Counted from the stretch's first letter, positions 54,069-62,981 are shown. The stretch is 64,000 nt of DNA from an uncultured Opitutia bacterium (GCA_903862955.1 CAIPAH010000013.1:1-64000), one strand, 5' to 3'. Notes: a model not told the origin generated them from the sequence alone. Made by a program: numbers and translations.

Positions 54069-54674
54069 CTACCGCGCCAAGTCGTAGAGGGCGTAGCCGG
54101 CGAAGAGGTTGGGCAGCATCGGGCAGGGGGTGCGCCAGTCGCCGAGGAGGTGGGCGCGGCGGGTGATGGTGATGCCCTTGGCGGCGCAGAAATGTTCGAA
54201 GTCGGCGATGGTGACGGGGTTGGCGGGCCGGCTTTCGAACCACTCGGTGGTGTAGACGTCGTTGCGCACCTTGCGGCCGCGCAGGAGGGCGTCGACGCGG
54301 TTCTTCCAGAACCCGTGGTTGACGAAGCCGACTGTCAGCGCGCGCCCGACGCGGAGCGCCTCGAGGATCACGCCGGTGGGGTCGTCGAGCTCCTGCACCG
54401 TGCGCGAGCAGATGATGCGGTCGAAGTGCCGGTCGGGAAATTGCCGCATGAACGAGGTCATGTCGCCTTGGTAGGCGGAAAGCCCGCGCGCGACGGCGGC
54501 GGTGATGCGGCCGAAATCGAGATCCACGCCCACGCCGGCGGCGTCCTTCGTCTGCACGAGATACTGCAGCAGCGCGCCACGGCCGCAGCCGAGGTCGAGG
54601 ACGCGCGAGCCGGGGTTCACCCACTCGCCGATGACCTCCATGTCCACCGTGCGTTTTTCGACGAGTTTGCTCAC
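54069..54674 (-). CDS. metW: Methionine biosynthesis protein MetW
   Basis: A 201-residue SAM-methyltransferase-fold protein with VLDLGCGRGALLQYL (25-39). DRIICSRTVQELDDP and TVGFVNHGFW are MetW hallmarks. MetW works with MetX in making O-acyl-homoserine for methionine synthesis in several bacteria. It starts with GTG at 54674 and, unlike most genes here, has a clear GGAGG 6 bp upstream. metX is the gene upstream, across a 121-bp gap filled by a repeat. Confidence 0.92.
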   Translation of the reverse strand: MSKLVEKRTVDMEVIGEWVNPGSRVLDLGCGRGALLQYLVQTKDAAGVGVDLDFGRITAAVARGLSAYQGDMTSFMRQFPDRHFDRIICSRTVQELDDPTGVILEALRVGRALTVGFVNHGFWKNRVDALLRGRKVRNDVYTTEWFESRPANPVTIADFEHFCAAKGITITRRAHLLGDWRTPCPMLPNLFAGYALYDLAR

Positions 54675-54691
54675 GACGAACCTCCGGAGTT

Positions 54692-54790
54692 GCCCGCGAA
54701 TGGCCGCGAATGGCCGCGAATAAATCCCGCCGGATTTCCGGAGTGGGGAAGGGTTTTGAAATTCGCGTTCATTCGCGTGGGTTCGCGGGC
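54692..54790. repeat. Dispersed cgcgaat inverted repeat (copy 3)
   Basis: It starts gcccgcgaatggccgcgaat and closes with attcgcgttcattcgcg then tgggttcgcgggc in inverted sense. It fills nearly all of the metX-metW gap and is related to the elements at 30675, 36188 and 63772. In an mRNA covering both genes it would fold into a long imperfect hairpin. Confidence 0.82.
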
Positions 54791-54795
54791 GGAAT

Positions 54796-55980
54796 TCAGA
54801 TCGAGAAATCCACGGCGGTGGATTCGTGGCGCTCGAGGAAGGCGCGGACGAGGGCGTAGAGATCCTCGGACTCGAGGAGGAAGGAATCGTGGCCGAGGTC
54901 GGTGGCGAGTTCGGCGTAGCTGGCGGACTTGCCGGCGCGGAGCAGCGCGAGGGCGATCTGGCGGTTCTGTTCGGGCGGGAAGAGCCAGTCGCTCGTGAAG
55001 CCGACGATGAGCGACTCGGCCTGCACGGGCGCGAACGCGGCCTCGAGCGAGCCGTAGGCGTGGGCGAGGTCGAATTGGTCGAGGGCGCGCGTGATGTAGA
55101 GGTAGGAATTGGCGTCGAAGCGGTTGATGAACGCCTGGCCTTGGTGACGCAGGTAGCTCTCGACCTCGAACTGCACGTCGAAGTTGTAGGCCTCGCCGTT
55201 GGCGGAGGTCTTTTTGCGGCGCCCGAACTTGCGGTCCATCGAGGCGTCGGAGACGTAGGTGATGTGGGCCATCATGCGCGCGATCGCGAGGCCGACGCGC
55301 GGGCCGCCGCCTTTCGGGTAGTTGCCGTGGTTCCAGTCGGGATCCTGCATGATCGCCTGGCGGCCGACCTCGTTGAAGGCGATGGCCTGGGCGCTTTCCC
55401 GCGACGTGGTGGCCATCGCGAGGACGCGGCGGGTAAACGCCGGATACTCGATGGCGAACTGGAGCGCGGTCATGCCGCCCATCGAGCCGCCGATGACGGC
55501 GTGGAGCGACGCGACGCCGAGGTGCTCGAGCAGGAGCTTCTGCGAGCGGACCATGTCGAGGATGGTGACGAAGGGGAAACTGATGCCGTAAGGCTGGCCG
55601 GTGACGGGATCGATCGACATCGGGCCGCTGGAACCGACGCAGCCGCCGAGGACGTTAGCGCAGACGACGAAGAATCGCTTGGTGTCGACGGCCTTGCCGG
55701 GGCCAATGAGGTTGTTCCACCAGCCGGGCTTGCGGTCCTCGAGGGCGTGCACGCCGGCGCAGTGGTGGTCGCCGCTGAGCGCGTGGCAGATGAGGACGGC
55801 GTTGTCGCGGGTGGCGTTGAGCTCGCCGTAGGTCTCGTAGCGCAGCGTGAAGCCGGGCAGCACCTGGCCGGTCTTGAAAGTGAACGGCTGCGTGGAGGTG
55901 AAATCACGCGGAGCCACGAGGCCGATGTCGCCGGGCGACAGGGCAGTGCGGACGGACTCGTTTTCCTCGGGGTCGGTCAT
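54796..55980 (-). CDS. metX: Homoserine O-acetyltransferase MetX
   Basis: A 394-residue alpha/beta hydrolase that acylates homoserine, the first committed step to methionine. The nucleophile elbow is GGSMGGMTALQFAIEYP, the catalytic Asp is in FTSDWLFPPEQ and the His in DLGHDSFLLE. RYETYGELNATRDNAVL and HALSGDHHCAG are MetX segments. Acetyl or succinyl specificity cannot be decided here. It begins the metX-metW pair. Confidence 0.94.
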   Translation of the reverse strand: MTDPEENESVRTALSPGDIGLVAPRDFTSTQPFTFKTGQVLPGFTLRYETYGELNATRDNAVLICHALSGDHHCAGVHALEDRKPGWWNNLIGPGKAVDTKRFFVVCANVLGGCVGSSGPMSIDPVTGQPYGISFPFVTILDMVRSQKLLLEHLGVASLHAVIGGSMGGMTALQFAIEYPAFTRRVLAMATTSRESAQAIAFNEVGRQAIMQDPDWNHGNYPKGGGPRVGLAIARMMAHITYVSDASMDRKFGRRKKTSANGEAYNFDVQFEVESYLRHQGQAFINRFDANSYLYITRALDQFDLAHAYGSLEAAFAPVQAESLIVGFTSDWLFPPEQNRQIALALLRAGKSASYAELATDLGHDSFLLESEDLYALVRAFLERHESTAVDFSI

Positions 55981-56053
55981 ACGAGAGGGAAGAGCATTGC
56001 GCCGGCCGGGTGCGAAACAAGGCCGGCGGATGTCATTATGACAGGTCGGCGGC

Positions 56054-56806
56054 TCAGGCGCTGGCGGCGGCGCTGACGGCGTCGTCCATTTCCTCGTTGG
56101 AAAACACGGCTTGGACGTCGTCGTTTTCCTCGAGCACGTCGTGCAGCTTCAGGACGGTCTTGGCGACGGCGACGTCGGTGACGGGCACGGTGGTGGTCGG
56201 GATGTAGGCGATTTCGGCGCTGTCGGGCTTGAGGCCCTTCTGCTCGAGGGCGTGGGAAACTTTGTCGAAGGCGTGGACGTTGCAGCGCACCTCGAAGCCC
56301 TGCTCGCTGGTGAGCACGTCGTCGGCGCCGGCCTCGAGCGCGACCTCCATGAGGGCATCCTCAGTGGTCTTTTCCTTCGTGAGCAAAAACTGCCCGGCGT
56401 GCTGGAACTGGAAGGAAACCGCGCCGGAGCTGGCGAGGTGGCCGCCGTGGCGCGTGAAGGCCGAGCGCACGTCCTGGGCGGCGCGGGTTTTGTTGTCGGT
56501 CATGACCTTGACGATGAAGGCCACGCCGCCGGGGCCGTAGCCCTCGTAGGTGATTTCCTCGTAGACGACGCCGGGCAATTCCCCGGTGCCCTTCTTGATG
56601 GCGCGGTCGACGTTGTCGACCGGCATGTTGGCGTCGCGCGCCTTGAGCAGCAGCGTGCGCAGCCGGGCGTTGCCGGACGGGTCGCCGCCGCCGGATTTGG
56701 CGGCGAGGGTGATGTCGCGGGAGAGCCGCGAGAACACCTTGCCCTTGCGCGAGTCGGTGACCGCCTTCGCGCGTTTGACTTTGGACCACTTGTTATGGCC
56801 GGCCAT
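56054..56806 (-). CDS. yebC: YebC/PmpR family (TACO1-like) protein
   Basis: A 250-residue protein beginning MAGHNKWSKVKRAKAVTD, the family signature. GVVYEEITYEGYGPGGVAF is the conserved central segment. YebC proteins ease translation of proline-rich stretches at the ribosome; older annotations call them transcription regulators. The C-terminus (about 235-250) is Ala-rich. It lies upstream of yidC on the same strand, separated by 99 bp of ttaagttttaag-type AT-richer repeats. Confidence 0.93.
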   Translation of the reverse strand: MAGHNKWSKVKRAKAVTDSRKGKVFSRLSRDITLAAKSGGGDPSGNARLRTLLLKARDANMPVDNVDRAIKKGTGELPGVVYEEITYEGYGPGGVAFIVKVMTDNKTRAAQDVRSAFTRHGGHLASSGAVSFQFQHAGQFLLTKEKTTEDALMEVALEAGADDVLTSEQGFEVRCNVHAFDKVSHALEQKGLKPDSAEIAYIPTTTVPVTDVAVAKTVLKLHDVLEENDDVQAVFSNEEMDDAVSAAASA

Positions 56807-56905
56807 GGCTGGGGGAGGTTTAAGTTTTAAGCAGGATAAGGTTTAAGCCGGAACCGACCGAGGCCGGTGATGCAGGAGCTTACGCTCTTAAAACTTAAAG
56901 CTGAT

Positions 56906-58711
56906 TCACTTCTTCGGTTTCTTCGGCGTGACGTTCTTCATCGGTTTGCCGGCGATGGCGGCGGCGTCCTCGATGGCCATGCCGGCGGGGGAGGCGACGT
57001 CGCCTTCGTCCTTCATCCGGTTGATCACGAGCTGCTGGCCGATGGTGAAGAGGCCGTTGATCGTCGAGTAGAGCGCGAGGGCGCAGGAAAAGTTGTAGCA
57101 GATCAGCGTCATGAACCAAGGCATGAACTTCATCATCTTGGCCTGGGCGTTGTCCACCGACGGCTGCGGCGTGAGATGCATCGAGATGATCGTGGTGGCG
57201 CCCATCAGGATCGGCATGATGTTCAGCGGCAGGGTGAAGATGTGCGCGACGGTGTCGGCGGACGCGAGGTCGGGTGCCCAGAGGAAGGGCGAGAAGCGCA
57301 GCTCGGCGGCGCTGCGGAGCATCTGGAAGAAGCCGAAGAAGAATGGCAGCGTGATCAGGATGGGAATGCAGCCGCCGAGCGGGTTCACCTTGTGCTTCTT
57401 GAACAGCTCCATCGTGGCCGCCTGCAGCTTCTGGGGGTTGTCCTTGAATTTCTCGCGGACGACCTGCATCTCGGGCTGGATTTTCTGCATGCGCTTCGCC
57501 GAGCGCGACGCCGCGAGCGTGAAGGGCAGGAAGACCGTCTTCAGCAGGAGGGTGGTGAGGATGATGGAGACGCCCCAGTTCGGGATCCCGCTGTGGATCC
57601 AGGTCATCAGCTTGAGCAGGAGCTGGCTGAAGATCTTGAACCAGCCGAACTGCATGACGCGGTCCTGGTCGAGCTTGAAGACGCTGGATTTCGACAGGCG
57701 GGCATACTCCTTCGGGCCGACGTAGAAATTGAGGCCGACGGTGGCTTCGCCCATCGCGGGGAGCGGTTTCACGTCGAACTGCACGGCGCCGGCGAGGCCA
57801 TAGGCCTTGCGGTCGGTGTCGGGCAGCGCGGGGAGGAGTTTGACGCGGCTGGTGACGAGCCCGACGGCGGGCTGGTCGGGCGTGAGGATGCCGACGAAGA
57901 ACTGGTTGTCGATGGACGCCCAGTTGACGGCGCCACTGCTGGTGAGCGTGGACTGGGTTTCGCTGGCGCCGATGCCGAGGAAGCCGCTGCCGCCGTCGAG
58001 CTTGGTGCGCGGAATGAACGTCTGGCCGCTGGCGTTGGAGTAACCGGTGGACACCTGCTGGCCGTAGACGCTGTCGCTGATCGCCGCGGTGGTGCCGAGG
58101 CTGAGGGCGAAGCGCGCGAGTGAGACGGGCTTGTTGGTGAGATTGCGGAACGTGGTCTCGTGGCGGATCTGGTAGGGGTCGTGCTGGTCGTCGGGTGTCG
58201 CCACGAGCGTGTAGCGGCGCGTGACCTCGACCTGGTCGCCGAACACCGCGCGGTAAACCACCTCGGTGGCGGTCTGGCTGGTGAGCTGGAAGCCGGTGAG
58301 GCGGTCGAAGCCCGGATAATCCACGAACGCGAGCATCGGGTCGGTGTGCACGGCGTTGAACACGTAGGGTTCCGGGTGGCCGAGCACGGCGGGAAATTTC
58401 CGCAGCGCGATGTCGCGGATGGCGCCACCGAAATTCGTGAAGTGGACCGTGATGAACTCGTTCTGCAGCGTGGTGACGGCCGCGGCGGGGACCTCGGCGG
58501 CGACGGCGGTGAAGGCGGGGCGGCCGGTGTTGACCACGGGCGCGCCGGGGCCGTTGGCGACGCCGGTGGCGGCGTCGACGGACTTCACCACGGCCGAGCT
58601 GACCGGCGGGGGCGTGGCGGGCGGCGGCGGGGAGAACTTCTGGCCAAGGTAAAGGCTGGCGAACGCGGCGATGATGCAGACGACGCCGATAACGGTGTTC
58701 TTTTTATCCAT
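56906..58711 (-). CDS. yidC: Membrane protein insertase YidC
   Basis: A 601-residue insertase that places proteins into the inner membrane, alone or with SecYEG. An N-terminal helix (about 5-25) is followed by a large periplasmic domain (to about 355). The conserved insertase core follows: KTVFLPFTLAASRSAKRMQ with the groove Arg, NPLGGCIPILITLPFFFGFF, and later helices. The basic C-terminal tail (KKPKK) contacts ribosomes. It is the fourth gene of rpmH-rnpA-yidD-yidC. Confidence 0.95.
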   Translation of the reverse strand: MDKKNTVIGVVCIIAAFASLYLGQKFSPPPPATPPPVSSAVVKSVDAATGVANGPGAPVVNTGRPAFTAVAAEVPAAAVTTLQNEFITVHFTNFGGAIRDIALRKFPAVLGHPEPYVFNAVHTDPMLAFVDYPGFDRLTGFQLTSQTATEVVYRAVFGDQVEVTRRYTLVATPDDQHDPYQIRHETTFRNLTNKPVSLARFALSLGTTAAISDSVYGQQVSTGYSNASGQTFIPRTKLDGGSGFLGIGASETQSTLTSSGAVNWASIDNQFFVGILTPDQPAVGLVTSRVKLLPALPDTDRKAYGLAGAVQFDVKPLPAMGEATVGLNFYVGPKEYARLSKSSVFKLDQDRVMQFGWFKIFSQLLLKLMTWIHSGIPNWGVSIILTTLLLKTVFLPFTLAASRSAKRMQKIQPEMQVVREKFKDNPQKLQAATMELFKKHKVNPLGGCIPILITLPFFFGFFQMLRSAAELRFSPFLWAPDLASADTVAHIFTLPLNIMPILMGATTIISMHLTPQPSVDNAQAKMMKFMPWFMTLICYNFSCALALYSTINGLFTIGQQLVINRMKDEGDVASPAGMAIEDAAAIAGKPMKNVTPKKPKK

Positions 58712-58729
58712 GAAAATTACGGGAGGCGA

Positions 58730-59050
58730 TTAGGTTGAAAAGGAGGCGGGCACCCGCGAGCACACGGGACGCGCGCGCGGCGGCGGAACGGGGTCGAAGC
58801 CGCCGGGATGCAGTGGGGTGCACTTCACGAGCCGGCACGCGGCGAGCCAGGTGCCGCGGAGCGCGCCGTGGTTGCGGATCGCGCCGGCCGCGTAATGCGA
58901 GCACGTCGGCGAAAAACGGCAGCCGCAGGCGGGGCCAAAGATGGCGGGCAGGACCGGCGAGAGCGTCCGCTGGTAAACCCAGATCAGCCCGAGCAGCGCC
59001 GAGGCGGGCAGGTGGAGCACTCGGGAGAAAAAGGACGGGCGGTCGGACAT
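58730..59050 (-). CDS. yidD: Membrane protein insertion efficiency factor YidD
   Basis: A 106-residue protein with an amphipathic N-terminal segment and the conserved [17 protein letters not shown] and CHP-like [14 protein letters not shown] motifs. YidD assists YidC-dependent insertion. The ATG at 59050 sits 10 bp after the rnpA stop; the longer open frame to 59389 is antisense shadow. The C-terminal 15 residues are not conserved. Confidence 0.93.
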   Translation of the reverse strand: MSDRPSFFSRVLHLPASALLGLIWVYQRTLSPVLPAIFGPACGCRFSPTCSHYAAGAIRNHGALRGTWLAACRLVKCTPLHPGGFDPVPPPRARPVCSRVPASFST

Positions 59051-59060
59051 GGGCGCGGGC

Positions 59061-59426
59061 TCAGACAGGTGCGCGGGGAAGCAGTTTGCGGCAAGCGTCG
59101 GTGAACTTTTGTTCGAGGGCCGGGTAGTCGAGCCGATTGACCGCCGCGCGGGCGACGAGGAGCAGGTCGGTGCCGGCGGGGACGAGCGTCTGGTGGGTGC
59201 GGAACACGGCGCGAAGGCGACGCTTGGCACGGGTGCGCTGGACGGCGGCGCCGACGGAAGCGATGGAGGCGACGACGCCCACGCGCGGGAGGCCGGCGGG
59301 GCTGGCGGATGGCAGACGAGAGAAAAACCAGACCGTGAAGGCTCCACAGTCGATCCGGCGACCCTGCTCGCGCACGGCGCGAAAATCACCCGGGCGCCGC
59401 AAATGCTGCTCAGGGCGGAAACGCAT
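59061..59426 (-). CDS. rnpA: Ribonuclease P protein component
   Basis: A 121-residue basic protein that aids the RNase P RNA in maturing tRNA 5' ends. [15 protein letters not shown] near the start and the RNR-type motif [13 protein letters not shown] (about 84-96) are diagnostic. It begins 28 bp after the rpmH stop, the usual order. The RNase P RNA gene is not in the window. Confidence 0.94.
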   Translation of the reverse strand: MRFRPEQHLRRPGDFRAVREQGRRIDCGAFTVWFFSRLPSASPAGLPRVGVVASIASVGAAVQRTRAKRRLRAVFRTHQTLVPAGTDLLLVARAAVNRLDYPALEQKFTDACRKLLPRAPV

Positions 59427-59454
59427 GGGCCGCAGCTCGCGCAGGCGAGCGGGA

Positions 59455-59592
59455 TCAGACGACCGTCAGGCGCTTGCGGCCCTTGAGACGGCGGGAACGG
59501 ATGACCTTGCGGCCACCGCGGGTGCCCATGCGGGCGCGATAGCCGATCTTGCGGGCGCGTTTCTTACGGTGCGGGCGGAATGTGGGTTGCAT
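59455..59592 (-). CDS. rpmH: 50S ribosomal protein L34
   Basis: A 45-residue, highly basic protein starting [19 protein letters not shown] and continuing with a [18 protein letters not shown]-like core, which is L34 over its full length. It heads the conserved cluster rpmH-rnpA-yidD-yidC. It is too short to stand out as an open frame on length alone. The usual neighbour dnaA is absent; upstream lie a repeat and the Y-family polymerase gene. Confidence 0.96.
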   Translation of the reverse strand: MQPTFRPHRKKRARKIGYRARMGTRGGRKVIRSRRLKGRKRLTVV

Positions 59593-59733
59593 GACTTTTG
59601 AAGAAAAAGAGGGTTAGAGGTGCCTGACGCCCTAGGGAGTGTCAAGGGCTGGGTTTTTGGGGTAATGCGGCCTCTGTAATACCATGTGATACAGCCACCT
59701 GGGGATTTTCGTCGGCAGCGCGTTTGGTTTGGC

Positions 59734-59792
59734 GTAGCGCAGGCGTCCCCGCCTGCTCGGAACCCGGATGCAGGCGGGGACGCCTGCGCTAC
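59734..59792. repeat. Perfect inverted repeat, 23-bp arms (copy 2)
   Basis: Arms 59734-59756 and 59770-59792 are exact inverted copies beginning gtagcgcaggcg, with a 13-base loop. It is the second member of the family seen at 27642-27698. The TAG stop codon of the Y-family polymerase gene (59789-59791) lies inside the right arm, so the repeat supplies the end of that gene. Confidence 0.9.
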
Positions 59793-61093
59793 TCTTCCGG
59801 CGGCGGGGGAGTTTCCTTTTTCGGCCGCAGGCGGCGGCCGCGCTTGGCGTCGATTTCCTCGATTTCCGGCTCGGGGATGCGCGTGAAGGCGATGCGCATG
59901 GGCGCGTAGGCCGTGGCGCCATGTGCGCCGCCGAAGTAGACCGAGTTCTTGCCGAAAGTCTGGTTGAGCGCGTCGATCGCGCCGTGGAGCCGCGTGCGGC
60001 TGTCCTCCTTGGCCTGCTCGAAGAGGTCGGCGGTGTGCAGGTGGGAGGCGAGGAGCTGGTGGAGAATGATGCCGACCTGCAGCGGAGCCCGCGCGACATC
60101 GGCGGCAGGCCGGCGGGACCAGAGGTCGTTGAGCGCGTGCGTGAAGAGCAGCGTGTCCTGGGTCTCGTTGAAGCGCAGGTCGGCGTGCCACTCGGTGCCG
60201 TCGCGGTAGCCGGCGGTGACGCGGAGGGCGCCGGCGTAAAAGTTCTCGTGGCGCAGCCGCATCGCGGCTTTTTGCAGGAGGCGATGGAGCACGGCGAGCG
60301 CGGCGGGGCCGCTGCGTTTCTCGGGTGGGAGCACGTGGCTGTGGCCGATGGTGCTGTGCTTGACGGGCTCGCGTTCCTGGACGCCGCCGTGGAGCCAGTC
60401 GTGGAAACGCGCGCCCTCGACGCTGCCCCAGATGCCGCGGAGGCGGGCGCTGTCGGCGGCGTAGAGCTGGGCGACGTTGGTGATGCCAGCGGCGCGCAGG
60501 CGCTTTTCCATGTTCTCGCCGATCCCGGTGAAGTCGCCGAGGTCGATGTGCAGGATTTTTTCCGGGATGTCGCCCTCGTCGAGCAGGACGAGCCCGTCGG
60601 GCTTCATGATGTCGGAGGCGAGCTTGGCGAGGAACCAGTTGGGCCCGATGCCGATGGAGCAGCGCAGACAGCGGCCGACCTTTTCGTAAATTTTCGCGCG
60701 AATTTCCTCGGCGAGGCGGAGGGCGCGTTTTGGCTCGGCATAGACGCCCGACAGCTCGCACTCGAGCTCGTCGATGGACTGGATCTTTTTCACGAACGCG
60801 AGGGACTCGACGACCTCCTTCAGCCGGCGGTGGTAGTCGATGTAGAGCTGCGGGCGGGCCTCGACGACGATGAGGTCCGGGATCTGCCGGCGGGCCTCGC
60901 CGAGCCGGGCGTTGCGCTTCAAACCGAGCTGCTTGGCCTCGAGGCTGACGGCAATGGCGCCGGTGGTCTCGGCGACGACGGGCACCACGATCAACGGCTT
61001 GCCCCGCAGCTCCGGCCGGTCCTGCTGCTCGACCGAGGCGAAGTAGGAATTGAAATCGATGGCGAGCGCGCGGAGCACGCAAAAATTCTCCAC
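59789..61093 (-). CDS. Y-family DNA polymerase (DinB/ImpB-like)
   Basis: A 434-residue translesion polymerase. The catalytic acidic residues are in ALAIDFNSYFASVE (D near 13) and SIDELECELSG (D-E pair near 108); CSIGIGPNWFLAKLASD and DFTGIGENMEKRLRAAGI (thumb helix-hairpin-helix) follow. The little-finger region and a basic C-terminal tail complete it. The palm motif differs from classic DinB (VDMDCFFA), so it may be a divergent subgroup. Its 5' end is partly duplicated 1.3 kb away, and its stop codon lies in a repeat. Confidence 0.88.
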   Translation of the reverse strand: MENFCVLRALAIDFNSYFASVEQQDRPELRGKPLIVVPVVAETTGAIAVSLEAKQLGLKRNARLGEARRQIPDLIVVEARPQLYIDYHRRLKEVVESLAFVKKIQSIDELECELSGVYAEPKRALRLAEEIRAKIYEKVGRCLRCSIGIGPNWFLAKLASDIMKPDGLVLLDEGDIPEKILHIDLGDFTGIGENMEKRLRAAGITNVAQLYAADSARLRGIWGSVEGARFHDWLHGGVQEREPVKHSTIGHSHVLPPEKRSGPAALAVLHRLLQKAAMRLRHENFYAGALRVTAGYRDGTEWHADLRFNETQDTLLFTHALNDLWSRRPAADVARAPLQVGIILHQLLASHLHTADLFEQAKEDSRTRLHGAIDALNQTFGKNSVYFGGAHGATAYAPMRIAFTRIPEPEIEEIDAKRGRRLRPKKETPPPPEE

Positions 61094-61251
61094 CGGACCG
61101 CGAGGCTGTCAAATGGCGCGAGGCGGCCTGCTTCGTGCCGTCCGGTGAGTTCGGCTGCTCAACCGCGGTCGCAGTACCGATCCAATCGCGTGGTGCGCGG
61201 CAGATCTTGAATAGCCGGGGTGCCTTCTTAGCCTCACTGTTCCCCATATCC

Positions 61252-62235
61252 ATGAGCAACCAGCATCCCAAACCGGTCATCGGCATTATCGACTGGGCGA
61301 AGGCGCCCTTGAGTGAGGCGGAGTGCCTCATCGAGCGGGAGGTGATCGGAGACGCGGCGGAGGTGAAGTACTTCCTCTGCCACAGTGACGCCGACTTTAC
61401 GGATGCGATCTGCTCCGCCGATGCCTTGATCGTCTGGCACAACACGCCGGTGACCGCAACGGGCATTGGCCGGCTGAAGAACTGCCGCGTGATCATCCGC
61501 AACGGCGTCGGATTTGACTCGGTGGATGTGAAGGCGGCGCGGGCCCGGGGGATTCCGGTTTGCAATGTCCCCGACTACGGCACCGAGGAAGTGGCTGATC
61601 ATGCGATCGCGCTTGCCCTGGCGCTGTGCCGCCAGCTCTTCCCGCTCGACGTGGAGGCGAAGCGGCTGCGCTGGACCATCCCGGTGGAAAAAAATCTCCG
61701 GCGGTTGCGGGAATTGACCTTTGGCATCGTTGGCCTGGGGCGCATCGGCACGGCGACGGCGCTGCGCGCCAAGGCGCTTGGTTTCCGGGTCTGCTTCTTT
61801 GATCCGTATCTTTCCAGCGGCGTCGACAAGGCGATCGGGGTCGAGCGGGTCTCGACCCTGGCGGAGCTGTTGCGCTGCGCCGATGTGCTCTCGGTGCACT
61901 GCCCGCTCAATGCCGAGACGCATCACCTGATCGCGGCCCCCGAGTTGGCGCTCATGAAACCGTCGGCGTTCATCGTCAACACGGCGCGCGGCGGCGTCAT
62001 CGCGAAGGCTGCGCTGTTTGCAGCGCTGCGCAACGGACGCCTGGCCGGCGCGGGACTGGATGTAGTCGAAGACGAGCCGCTCAAGACGGCAGAGGAGGCG
62101 GCGACGCCGAACCTGATCGTCACGTGCCATGCCGCCTTCTGCAGTGTGGAATCGAAGCAGGAGATGCGCCGCAGCTCCGCCCGCATCGCGCGCACGGCGG
62201 TCCTCGGCGAGGCGTTGTACAACGTGGTGAATTGA
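61252..62235 (+). CDS. D-isomer-specific 2-hydroxyacid dehydrogenase (CtBP-like)
   Basis: A 327-residue NAD-dependent dehydrogenase. The nucleotide site is VGLGRIGTA (about 160-168), the substrate Arg is in VNTARGGVI, and the Glu lies in VVEDEPL with the catalytic His in TCHAAFCSVES. The overall pattern, including RNGVGFDSVDV and NVPDYGTEEVADHAIAL, is closest to the CtBP-like group. Substrate unknown. The start at 61252 (MSNQHPKP) avoids an unlikely extension. It lies between the Y-family polymerase and a fragment of that gene. Confidence 0.88.
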   Translation: MSNQHPKPVIGIIDWAKAPLSEAECLIEREVIGDAAEVKYFLCHSDADFTDAICSADALIVWHNTPVTATGIGRLKNCRVIIRNGVGFDSVDVKAARARGIPVCNVPDYGTEEVADHAIALALALCRQLFPLDVEAKRLRWTIPVEKNLRRLRELTFGIVGLGRIGTATALRAKALGFRVCFFDPYLSSGVDKAIGVERVSTLAELLRCADVLSVHCPLNAETHHLIAAPELALMKPSAFIVNTARGGVIAKAALFAALRNGRLAGAGLDVVEDEPLKTAEEAATPNLIVTCHAAFCSVESKQEMRRSSARIARTAVLGEALYNVVN

Positions 62236-62261
62236 GGGTCGCGAGCGAAGCGGGAGAAAAG

Positions 62262-62396
62262 TGACGAGGGGCGCCAGGCAATGGCTTTCCCTGCAACTCC
62301 GGTCGCTCCGGTGGCTCGACCGGGGCGAAGTGGGGTTGAAAGCGACGGCGAGGGCGCGGAGCACGACGGATTTCGACGCGGAAAAACCGCTGTCAA
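62262..62396 (-). pseudogene. Decayed 5' fragment of the Y-family polymerase gene
   Basis: Read on the minus strand, this stretch translates in part as VLRALAVAFN, close to VLRALAIDFN at the start of the polymerase encoded at 59789-61093. The similarity extends at DNA level from the upstream ttgacagc (here 62396-62389, there 61112-61105) through the tcgccccggtcgag / tcgcctcggtcgag segment to about the GKP region. The catalytic Asp is lost, the frame breaks and no further polymerase sequence follows. It is a partial duplication remnant, lying just upstream of the phosphoesterase gene. Confidence 0.78.
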
Positions 62397-62427
62397 ACGG
62401 TCGGCGGCTGCGCCAACGTTCCCGGCC

Positions 62428-62865
62428 ATGCGCATCGCGGTTTTTTCGGACACCCACGACCGGTATCCGCCTGGGTTGCCGGAGCGGATGCGGGGCGCGG
62501 ATGAAATCTGGCACCTCGGGGACGTCTGCGCGCCGGAAGTGCTCGACGCGTTTATGCAGCTCGGGCCGCCGCTGGTTGTGCTGCAGGGCAACTGCGACCT
62601 GGAGGAGAGCTGGCCGCTGACGCTCGAGCTGGAGCGCGAGGGCGTGAAGTTTTACCTGACGCACATCCCGCCGTCGTCGGTGCCGCGGGGCACGCAGGCG
62701 GTGCTGCACGGGCACACGCATGTGCCCCGCGACGAGACGATCCTGGGCGTGAGGTGGTTGAATCCCGGCTGTATCACGCGGCCCCGCGGTGACCTGCCGC
62801 CGAGTTTCGCGTGGCTCACGGTGGCCGGCGGGCAGTTGACGAGCTGGGAACTCGTGCGAGTCTGA
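62428..62865 (+). CDS. YfcE/MJ0936-like metallophosphoesterase
   Basis: A 145-residue calcineurin-like phosphoesterase. All metal motifs are present: FSDTHD (7-12), HLGDVC, GNCD and HGHTHVP. Family members cleave phosphodiesters such as bis-pNPP in vitro; the natural substrate is unknown. The ATG at 62428 gives the standard MRIAVFSDTHD start; the frame open from 62281 is the polymerase remnant in antisense. It is 116 bp upstream of the metalloprotease gene. Confidence 0.92.
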   Translation: MRIAVFSDTHDRYPPGLPERMRGADEIWHLGDVCAPEVLDAFMQLGPPLVVLQGNCDLEESWPLTLELEREGVKFYLTHIPPSSVPRGTQAVLHGHTHVPRDETILGVRWLNPGCITRPRGDLPPSFAWLTVAGGQLTSWELVRV

Positions 62866-62981
62866 AAGAGAAATGGGCGCTTGTTTTGAAGCCGGAAGCC
62901 AGGAAGCCATGAATCGGAGGACGACTCTTCCCGGGCGGTTTTTTGGTTCGCGTTCATTCGCGGTTTTGCCGCTGCTGCGCG

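Noticed and set aside
59640-59645. TTGACA on the minus strand upstream of rpmH as a promoter
   Set aside because: The -35 match is perfect but no acceptable -10 hexamer lies 16-18 bp downstream; the nearest TCTAAC is about 21 bp away.
59455-59788. Replication origin next to rpmH
   Set aside because: rpmH-rnpA-yidD-yidC often lies near dnaA and oriC, but there is no dnaA, no cluster of DnaA boxes and no AT-rich unwinding region here.
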